From Corallococcus soli (GTDB lineage: Bacteria; Myxococcota; Myxococcia; Myxococcales; Myxococcaceae), in NCBI RefSeq assembly GCF_014930455.1, contig NZ_JAAIYO010000002.1, forward strand, positions 1,013,051 through 1,077,050: a stretch of 64,000 nucleotides of DNA, in the 5' to 3' direction. Positions 39,291 through 64,000 of this stretch are shown in pieces (the first letter of the stretch is position 1; each line of letters begins with the position of its first letter). The notes under the pieces are model-generated. The model worked only from the letters and a program-made list of their open reading frames with translations, had not been told where the DNA came from and searched no databases. The translations under genes were made by a program, and so were the position numbers.

Positions 39291-41122
39291 GCAGCCCGGA
39301 AGCGAAGGTCCAGCCCCAGGATCCGGTGCGACGCCAGGGGCGGCTGGCGGCGCTCAAGAACATCCTGCCCGTGCTCCAGATGGTGTGGGAGTCCGGCCCC
39401 CGCACGGTGCTGGGGTCGTTGGTGCTGCGCGTGCTGGCGGCGCTGGTGCCGGTGGCGGTGCTCGTCGTGGCGCGGTGGATCGTCGACGACGTGGTGGCCA
39501 GCTCCGCGGCCGGTACGGGGATGACCCCGCAACTGTGGCGCTGGGTGGCGATCGAGTTCGGGCTCGCGGTGCTGGGCGCGGTGTTGCTGCGCGGCATCGA
39601 CTACCTGGGCGTCGTCCTGCGGGAGAACTACACGCGCCACATCAGCCTCAAGCTGATGGAGCAGGCGTCGCGGCTGGACCTGGCCACGTACGAGGATCCG
39701 TCCTTCTATGATCGCCTGGAGCGGGCGCGGGTGCAGGCGACGGACCGGCTGGTGATGGTCGCTGCCATCGCGCGCTTCCTGCAACTGGGGTTGACCACGG
39801 TGAGCCTCTGCGTGGGCATCCTGGTGTTCTCTCCGTGGATCCTCCTCAACATCGTGGTGTGCCTGGTGCCCGCGGCCATTGGCGAGGCGTACTTCGGTGC
39901 GATGGTCTACGCGCTGAACTTCCGGCACACGCCCAAGCGCCGCGAGTTGGACTACCTGCGCCAGTTGGGCGCCAGCAAGGAGAGCGCGAAGGAGCTGAAG
40001 ATCTTCGGCCTGAGCAGCTTCCTCATGCGCCGCTACGACTCGCTGTCGCGCGAGCTGCTCACCGACGTGGTGGCCCTGTCGGCGAGGGCGCTGAGCGGGC
40101 TGTCGGTGCTGTCCGTCGTGGGGACCTTTGGCTACTACGGGGCCTATGCCTTCGTCGTCTACAAGGCCGCGCGGGGCGAGCTGACGGTGGGCGAGCTGAC
40201 GTTCCTGGCGGGCGCCATCGCGGGCGCGAATCGCAGCCTCCAGGAGCTGTCCGTCACCGGGGCGGGCATCGCGGACCAGGCGCTCTACATCCGCGACATG
40301 CTGGCGTTCTTCTCGCTGGCGCCGGGCATCCGCTCGAAGCCGGACGCGCTGCCGGTCCCCCGGCCGATCCGCCGGGGGCTGGAGTTCCGCGACGTCACCT
40401 TCACCTACCCGGGGCGGACGCAGCCCACGCTCCAGGGCGTGAGCTTCCACATCGCGCCGGGCGAACGGCTCGCCCTCATCGGGGAGAACGGGCAGGGCAA
40501 GACGACGCTCGTGAAGCTGATGATGCGGCTCTACGACCCCACCGGCGGGCAGATCCTCCTGGATGGCGTGGACCTGCGGGACTACGCGTTGGAGGACCTC
40601 TGGCACGAGGTCGGGGTCATCTTCCAGGACTTCGCGCGCTACGAAATGACGGCCACGCACAACATCGCGGTGGGGCGCATCGACCGGTCCGAGGACGCCG
40701 AGCTCATCGCGCAGGCCGCGCAGAAGAGCCTGGCGAACACGGTCATCGAACAGCTCCCCCTGGGCTACGCCCAGATGCTGGGCCGGCGCTTCGAGGGCGG
40801 CGTGGACCTGTCAGGCGGGGAGTGGCAGAAGATCGCGCTCGCGCGGGCCTACCTGCGCGATGCGCAGATGCTGGTGCTGGACGAGCCCACGGCGGCGCTC
40901 GACGCGAAGGCGGAGCAGGACGTCTTCAACCGCTTCGGTGAGCTGTCCGCGGGGAAGATGGCGCTGCTCATCTCCCACCGCTTCTCCACGGTGCGCATGG
41001 CGGATCGCATCCTCGTGCTGGAGGGCGGCCGCATCGTGGAGGAGGGGCCGCATGACCTGCTCCTCGCCGGGGGTGGCCGCTACGCGACGATGTACGAGAC
41101 CCAGGCCTCGCGTTACCGCTGA
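39287..41122 (+). CDS. ABC exporter, fused permease and ATPase
   Basis: 611 residues starting at an ATG that overlaps the preceding stop (ATGA). A six-helix exporter-type membrane domain spans about 30-350. The nucleotide-binding domain follows: Walker A GENGQGKTT near 402, Q-loop VIFQDFARYEM, signature LSGGEWQKIALARA near 508, Walker B LVLDEPTAALD near 528 and switch LISHRFSTV near 562. The signature has Glu after LSGG in place of the common Gln, as in some peptide and antibiotic half-transporters. It would work as a homodimer in the inner membrane. Coupling to the GT84 gene suggests glucan export, as ABC transporter NdvA/ChvA does for NdvB/ChvB. Convergent orientation toward the NRPS genes leaves peptide export as the alternative. 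Confidence 0.9.
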   Translation: MSSPEAKVQPQDPVRRQGRLAALKNILPVLQMVWESGPRTVLGSLVLRVLAALVPVAVLVVARWIVDDVVASSAAGTGMTPQLWRWVAIEFGLAVLGAVLLRGIDYLGVVLRENYTRHISLKLMEQASRLDLATYEDPSFYDRLERARVQATDRLVMVAAIARFLQLGLTTVSLCVGILVFSPWILLNIVVCLVPAAIGEAYFGAMVYALNFRHTPKRRELDYLRQLGASKESAKELKIFGLSSFLMRRYDSLSRELLTDVVALSARALSGLSVLSVVGTFGYYGAYAFVVYKAARGELTVGELTFLAGAIAGANRSLQELSVTGAGIADQALYIRDMLAFFSLAPGIRSKPDALPVPRPIRRGLEFRDVTFTYPGRTQPTLQGVSFHIAPGERLALIGENGQGKTTLVKLMMRLYDPTGGQILLDGVDLRDYALEDLWHEVGVIFQDFARYEMTATHNIAVGRIDRSEDAELIAQAAQKSLANTVIEQLPLGYAQMLGRRFEGGVDLSGGEWQKIALARAYLRDAQMLVLDEPTAALDAKAEQDVFNRFGELSAGKMALLISHRFSTVRMADRILVLEGGRIVEEGPHDLLLAGGGRYATMYETQASRYR

Positions 41123-41127
41123 ACGGA

Positions 41128-41148
41128 GCCCCGCGTGGCGCGCGGGGC
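41128..41148. terminator. Bidirectional terminator between ABC exporter and hydroxylase genes
   Basis: An 8-bp GC-only stem (GCCCCGCG / CGCGGGGC) with a 5-nt loop sits in the 32-bp gap between two convergent stop codons. Confidence 0.6.
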
Positions 41149-41154
41149 CCGCGC

Positions 41155-42753
41155 TCAGGACTCCAGCACGAGGTCCGTGACGCCGTAGAGCCGCTCCGCG
41201 CCCAGGCCCCGGGCGCGGGCCTCGGCGAGCAGCCGGTCGGACTCCTTCATGCGCGGTGCGTCCGGGGCGCAGGGCGGGCCGATGATGTGCTCCATCCAGG
41301 GCTCCAGGCCCATGGCGTAGTTGTACAGCTTCGAGGCGCCCACCAGCTCCAGGATGCGCAGGCCCTCGCCCGTGTTGCTGCCCCGGCAGCGCCGGTTCTT
41401 CTCCAGCTTGCGGTCGCGCTTCTTGGGGAAGAGCGCTTCGAGCGTCCAGGTGTGCGGGGCGCCTTCGATCTCCGTGTTCATGAAGACCGTCTGGATGGGG
41501 CCGAGGTTCTGGCGCATGTGCCGGTAGATGGCGTCATCCACGCACATGGAGTCGGCGGCGAAGAGCAGCTGCTGCTTCCCGGTGCGCACCACGTACGAGG
41601 ACTTCGCGTGGCCGATGTCGCCGTGCTCGCCCAGGAAGGGCACGGAGATGAGCTCACCGTCCGGCAGGGGGACGGACTCATAGGTGTCCAGCTCCAGCAC
41701 GTTCTGGAAGCCCAGCGAGTGGGCCAGCCGCTTGGGGGAGTAGTCCCCCACCAGGAATCCATTGCAGCGGGGCACCACCAGCTGACCGATGCGGTGGCGC
41801 AGCCGCAGCAGCGTGTCGATGGCGAGGTGGTCCGGGTGGCTGTGCGTGATGAGGGCGTAGTCGATGCGCGGCGGCAGTTCGTGGAAGGTGAGCCGCTGCA
41901 TGCCCCCGCTGGTCGGACGCGCGCTGATGACCGGATCCACGAGGATGGTGATGCCCTTCCACTCCACCAGCGCGCAGGCATGGCCCAGGTAGCGGACGCG
42001 CGGCCCCGGGCCCTCCCACGGCGTGTACCGCGACGGCGGCGCTTCGGTGAGCAGGGGCAGCAACTGTTCGTCACGGGTGACGGCGGGGCCCATCACGTCG
42101 CGCAGGTGGCCGAGCGGACGGGGGGACAGGTCCGTCTCGAAGAGGCGGCTGATGCGCTCCTCGGAGAAGGGCACCGCCCAGTCAATCTGACCGGGCTCCA
42201 TCAGGTAGGGCGTCGTGAAGAGGTGGGGACGGCTGGCGTCCGACTCCAGGGGGAGCAGGCGCAGCGATTGGAGCTGGGGCTTGTGGTAGCCGGCGCGGTA
42301 CAGCGCCCCCTCCATCATCCGGACGAAGGGACGGTTGATGTAGTCGTACGAGAGCTCGACCAGGCCCCGCAGCGGCTCCGGCAGCTTCTCGTAGAGGGGC
42401 TCCAGGGACTGGCCCTTCGCCTCCTCCACCAGCCAGCCCTGGAACTCCTCCAGGGCTTCGGCCAGCCGCACCCGGTCCACCTGCGACTCCTGCATCTGTT
42501 GCAGCAGGGCCTTCACCTCACCGGCCCGCTCGGGCGCGATGCCGACGAAGGTGCCCCCGCTCAGGGCCGCGTCCTTCGACGCCCGCGCGTGGAACTCCGG
42601 GCTCTGCAGGTAGGCCTGGAGCAGCGGCAGCTGGGCCTTGTGCACGTGCAGGCTGGCCGGAACGGGGGCCACGGTCATCCACCAGGCCGTCCAGCCCTGG
42701 ACGAGCGGGGCAACACAGGTGTGATCTGCCAATCGGTAGAGGGTCTCGGACAT
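41155..42753 (-). CDS. CmlA-type diiron beta-hydroxylase of the NRPS locus
   Basis: 532 residues, the same length as I recall for CmlA of chloramphenicol biosynthesis, which beta-hydroxylates an aminoacyl group on an NRPS carrier domain. The N-terminal 240 residues match the CmlA-type dimer/carrier-recognition domain (APLVQGWTAWWMTVAP, FVRMMEGALYRAGYHKPQLQS). The C-terminal half is a metallo-beta-lactamase fold with H304-S-H306-P-D308-H309, E376 in FLGEHGDIGH and D401 in LFAADSMC; these fall within one or two positions of the CmlA iron ligands as I remember them. The product would be a beta-hydroxy residue in the peptide. It follows the big NRPS by 85 bp in the same direction. Simple hydrolase MBL proteins lack this N-terminal domain, so that alternative is unlikely. 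Confidence 0.85.
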   Translation of the reverse strand: MSETLYRLADHTCVAPLVQGWTAWWMTVAPVPASLHVHKAQLPLLQAYLQSPEFHARASKDAALSGGTFVGIAPERAGEVKALLQQMQESQVDRVRLAEALEEFQGWLVEEAKGQSLEPLYEKLPEPLRGLVELSYDYINRPFVRMMEGALYRAGYHKPQLQSLRLLPLESDASRPHLFTTPYLMEPGQIDWAVPFSEERISRLFETDLSPRPLGHLRDVMGPAVTRDEQLLPLLTEAPPSRYTPWEGPGPRVRYLGHACALVEWKGITILVDPVISARPTSGGMQRLTFHELPPRIDYALITHSHPDHLAIDTLLRLRHRIGQLVVPRCNGFLVGDYSPKRLAHSLGFQNVLELDTYESVPLPDGELISVPFLGEHGDIGHAKSSYVVRTGKQQLLFAADSMCVDDAIYRHMRQNLGPIQTVFMNTEIEGAPHTWTLEALFPKKRDRKLEKNRRCRGSNTGEGLRILELVGASKLYNYAMGLEPWMEHIIGPPCAPDAPRMKESDRLLAEARARGLGAERLYGVTDLVLES

Positions 42754-42838
42754 GACTGGGTCGGTGGCGGGGCAGGGGGATGGAGGTTCAGGAAAGCAGG
42801 TTCAGGCGGGGCTCGCCAGGGCGGGATGGGAGGGCGGT

Positions 42839-61449
<18,611 letters not shown>

Positions 61450-61453
<4 letters not shown>

Positions 61454-62832
61454 GGATGGTGGCTTCGAAGGGGAGGGGCGTGCAGCGTTGCGAGCACCCC
61501 GTGACGGGGGCGGCGGGTGGTGGCGGCCATGGCGACGACCGGGTGCGCTGGCACCAGGCGCCACTGGAAGCGTTGCAGCAGCGTGGCGATCGCGATGGTC
61601 AGGAGCATCACGGTGTAGGCATTGCCGACGCACTGCCGCTGCCCCGCGCCGAAGGGCATGTACGCGAAGCGATGCCGGCCCTCTCGCTGCTCGGGCAGGA
61701 ACCGCTCGGGGAGGAACTGCTCCGGCTCCGCCCAGAACCCGGGATGCCGGTGCAGGATGTACGGGGAGATCAACACCTTGGTGTCCGGCGCCAGCGCGTA
61801 GCCGCCGATCTCATCCGCGTTCAGGGCCCGGCGCATGAAGTTCCAGGCGGGGGGGTGGAAGCGGAGCGTCTCCTCCACCAGCGCGCGGGTGTAGTGGAGC
61901 GACTGGAGGCCCTCGGGCGTGAGCGCCTTGCCGCCCAGCACGGTGGCCACCTCGCCGCGCGCTCGCTGCTCGACCTCGGGGCGGCGCGCCACTTCGTACA
62001 TCATCCAGGTGAGCACCACGGCCGTGGACTCGTAGCCGCCAATGAGCAGGCTCACCAGCTCGTCCCGCAGCTCGGTGTCCGTCATGGCGACGCCCTGCGT
62101 GTCCCGGGCCTCCAGCAACATCGTCAGGATGTCGTCCTTGCCGCCGGGTGATTCACGGCGCTCGGCGATCAGCCGGTACATGTCCGTGTTGAGCTGCTCG
62201 ATGGCGCCGAAGAAGCGCTTCGTCCGCGCGCCATCCAGGCCGAACCGCCGCTTCACCGCGTCCAGCAGCGACTCCCCGGGGCCGTGGAAGACGTTCGCGA
62301 GGTGATCCATGCCCTCGCGCAGCGAGGCGCGGTTCGCGTGCACGTCCTCCGAGAAGATGGAGTTGCCCAGCAGGGAGATGACCAGCCCGCGCAGCTGGCC
62401 CAGCAGTTCGAGCGGCGCGGACGTGGCTGCGTGGGGGGCCCAACGTTCGGCGAACCGTTCGGAGTCCCGCGCCATCCCTTCCACCATCCGGGCCAGCCGC
62501 GGGCGATGGAAGGAGGGCTGCACCATGCGTCGCTGGCGCAGCCAGAAGTCTCCCTTGTTGGCGAACAGGCCCCGGCCCAGCAGCGGATCCGGTCCGTCCC
62601 CCACCATGGACAGGAAGTTGCTGGCCTTGTCCGCCAACACGTACTGCGCATGGTCCGGGTGGGACAGCAGCCAGGTCGGGCCGTGGTGCGTGGGGAAGCA
62701 GACGATGTCGCCGTGCTCCTTCTGGCGCTGGACGAGCTGGAGCAGCGGGTCCCTCACCTGCCCGATGCCGAACGTCGGCAGCCAGCTTCGCCGGGGCCCG
62801 GGGGGAAGGGCGGATTTGCTTGGCGCTGTCAT
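61450..62832 (-). CDS. Cytochrome P450 of the NRPS locus
   Basis: 460 residues from the ATG at 62832; a GTG at 62850 that overlaps the upstream NRPS stop (GTGA) would add six residues and is also possible. P450 landmarks: C-helix WLRQRRMVQP, I-helix LLIGGYESTAV, ExxR in EETLRFHP, and heme-binding FGAGQRQCVGNA with Cys near 401. In the I-helix Ser replaces the usual Thr after the acidic residue. No signal anchor is visible, so it is soluble. It may oxidise the peptide, a carrier-bound residue or a building block. Its stop overlaps the start of the large NRPS by ATGA, so it is translated with the two NRPS genes. Confidence 0.92.
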
Positions 62833-62846
62833 GGGGGTAGGGGTCC

Positions 62847-64000
62847 TCACTCCTCGGAGTCCGTGTCGTTCACGGCGGCGGCCTGGGAGGCGAGCAGCTC
62901 CTGTACCTCCGCGTCGTCCAGTTCATCCAGCTGCGCCATCATTGATGCGAGCTCGTCCAGATCCACCTGCGCGGTGAGCCGCAGGAGGTTGATGGCGAAG
63001 GCTTCCACGGTGGGCGCTTCGAAGAAGTCCTGCAGGGAGACTTCCACGTTGAAGGTGGCGCGGATGCGGGTGACGGCCTGCGTGGCCAGCAGCGAGTGTC
63101 CGCCCAGCTCGAAGAAGTTGTCGTGAATGCCCACGCGCTCGACGCGAAGGACTTCACTCCAGAGCGCGGAGAGCTTCTGCTCCGTCTCGTTGCGAGGTGC
63201 GACGTACTCGGCACCCGTGGGGAGTGCGCCGTCGGGGGAGGGCAGGGCCTTGCGATCCACCTTGCCGCTGCTCGTCAGCGGGATGGCCTCCAGGGAGACG
63301 AAGGCGGAGGGCACCATGAACTCAGGCAGCCGCTGCTTGAGGAAATCGCGCAGGGAGGCCGCGTCGAGAGGCTGGTCGGCGTGGGCGACGACGTAGGCGA
63401 CCAGGCGTCCGCCGTCCCCGCCATCCTCGCGCAGCGCCACCACGGCCTCGCGCACGGAGGGGTGGTTGGCGAGGACGGACTCGATTTCGCCCGGCTCGAT
63501 GCGGAAGCCGCGCAGCTTCAACTGGAAGTCGACGCGGCCCAGGTACTCCAGCTCGCCGCTGTCGAGCCAGCGCACCTTGTCGCCCGTGCGGTAGAGGCGC
63601 TCCCCGGGTTCGGAGGGGAAGGGGTTGGGGATGAAGCGCTCGGCGGTGAGCTCCGGACGGTGCAGGTAGCCGCGGGCGAGGCCCACGCCGCCGATGAAGA
63701 GCTCACCGGGGATGCCGACGGGCACCGGACGCAGGTGCGCATCAAGGACGAAGGTGCGCACGTTGTGGAAGGGCCGGCCGATGGAGACGCGGCGGGAGTC
63801 CACGGCGGTGTTGACGGTGGCGCAGACGGTGGCCTCGGTGGGGCCGTAGGCGTTGACGAAGCGGCGTCCGGGCTGGAAGCGGGCGACGAGCTCCGGGGAG
63901 CAGGCTTCACCAGCGGTGATGAGCGTCTGGATGCCGCGCAGGCCCTCGGGCTCCAGTTGGGCGAGGACGGAGGGGGTGAGCTTGAGGGTGGTGATGGACT
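62847..64000 (-). CDS. Upstream NRPS, C-terminal part (A-T), runs off the right edge
   Basis: The frame is open to the window edge, so only the last 383 codons are seen. First comes the second half of an A domain (TPSVLAQLEPEGL, NAYGPTEATVCATV, GERLYRTGDKVRWLD, ASGK-type A10 as TSSGKVDRKALP), then a T domain with FFELGGHSLLATQ, then an acidic tail (LDELDDAEVQELLASQ, ending NDTDSEE). The visible part of the specificity code (K, I, A, A, V, C) equals that of A3, so a Tyr-like residue is likely. There is no E domain or thioesterase, which fits the LCL-type first C domain of the next NRPS. The acidic tail could dock to the basic N-terminal helix of the next NRPS. Confidence 0.93.
   Translation of the reverse strand, partial: SITTLKLTPSVLAQLEPEGLRGIQTLITAGEACSPELVARFQPGRRFVNAYGPTEATVCATVNTAVDSRRVSIGRPFHNVRTFVLDAHLRPVPVGIPGELFIGGVGLARGYLHRPELTAERFIPNPFPSEPGERLYRTGDKVRWLDSGELEYLGRVDFQLKLRGFRIEPGEIESVLANHPSVREAVVALREDGGDGGRLVAYVVAHADQPLDAASLRDFLKQRLPEFMVPSAFVSLEAIPLTSSGKVDRKALPSPDGALPTGAEYVAPRNETEQKLSALWSEVLRVERVGIHDNFFELGGHSLLATQAVTRIRATFNVEVSLQDFFEAPTVEAFAINLLRLTAQVDLDELASMMAQLDELDDAEVQELLASQAAAVNDTDSEE
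63424..64000. repeat. 577-bp direct repeat, copy 2 (edge NRPS A domain)
   Basis: Second copy, offset 11,023 bp from copy 1 and cut by the window edge, so the full repeat may be longer. Confidence 0.9.

Noticed and set aside
41155..42753. CmlA-like gene as a plain metallo-beta-lactamase-fold hydrolase
   Set aside because: The long N-terminal CmlA-type domain, exact family length and NRPS context fit the diiron hydroxylase far better.

Overview
The window is GC-rich (about 70%) chromosomal DNA from a gliding, fruiting myxobacterium, most likely suborder Cystobacterineae (Myxococcus/Corallococcus/Archangium relatives). The main evidence is a complete adventurous-gliding gene cluster in the order known from Myxococcus xanthus. 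TPR proteins, cysteine-rich lipoproteins and a large nonribosomal peptide synthetase (NRPS) locus fit the same group. I saw no rRNA, tRNA, CRISPR array, insertion sequence or prophage.

Layout. (1) 1-3.3 kb: the 3' end of a dimethylformamidase-like/NHL-repeat protein, convergent with a minus-strand pair made of a DnaC-like AAA+ ATPase and a hypothetical partner. (2) 3.3-28.4 kb: a plus-strand operon gltD-gltE-gltF-gltG-gltH-(RGG-rich TPR protein)-gltI-gltJ. It encodes the trans-envelope Glt gliding machine: periplasmic TPR proteins and a lipoprotein, a small exported protein, a barrel-like outer-membrane protein, two inner-membrane proteins with TonB-like C-termini, and a 4,091-residue TPR giant. 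A candidate promoter precedes it and a 12-bp-stem hairpin follows it. (3) 28.4-33.6 kb: unlinked smaller genes. These are a cysteine-rich lipoprotein, an exported MORN-like protein, a protein with RelA/SpoT-synthetase-like motifs, and a large Ig-like/propeller-like lipoprotein. (4) 33.7-35.4 kb: ffh (SRP54). (5) 36.2-41.1 kb: a shortened cyclic-beta-1,2-glucan-synthase-like glycosyltransferase translationally coupled to an ABC exporter. (6) 41.1-64 kb: a minus-strand NRPS locus, read right to left: an NRPS that runs off the right edge, a cytochrome P450, a 6,204-residue NRPS, and a CmlA-type diiron beta-hydroxylase.

How the NRPS genes work together. The edge NRPS ends in A-T. The P450 overlaps it and the next gene by 4 bp stop/start junctions. 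The large NRPS reads C-A-T-E / C-T / C-A-T-E / C-A-T / C-A-T / terminal epimerase-like domain. Specificity codes read by eye suggest Ser (epimerised), then a module with no adenylation domain, a Tyr-like residue (epimerised), an unassigned residue, and a Phe-like residue. The hydroxylase probably beta-hydroxylates a carrier-bound aromatic residue. No thioesterase is visible. I could not match the product to a known compound.

Most notable points: the A-less module that keeps only an A10 scar; a 577-bp near-identical repeat shared by two A domains; the terminal E-like domain in place of a thioesterase; the minimal glucan synthase paired with an exporter; the RelA-like protein; and the disordered Arg/Gly-rich TPR protein inside the gliding operon.
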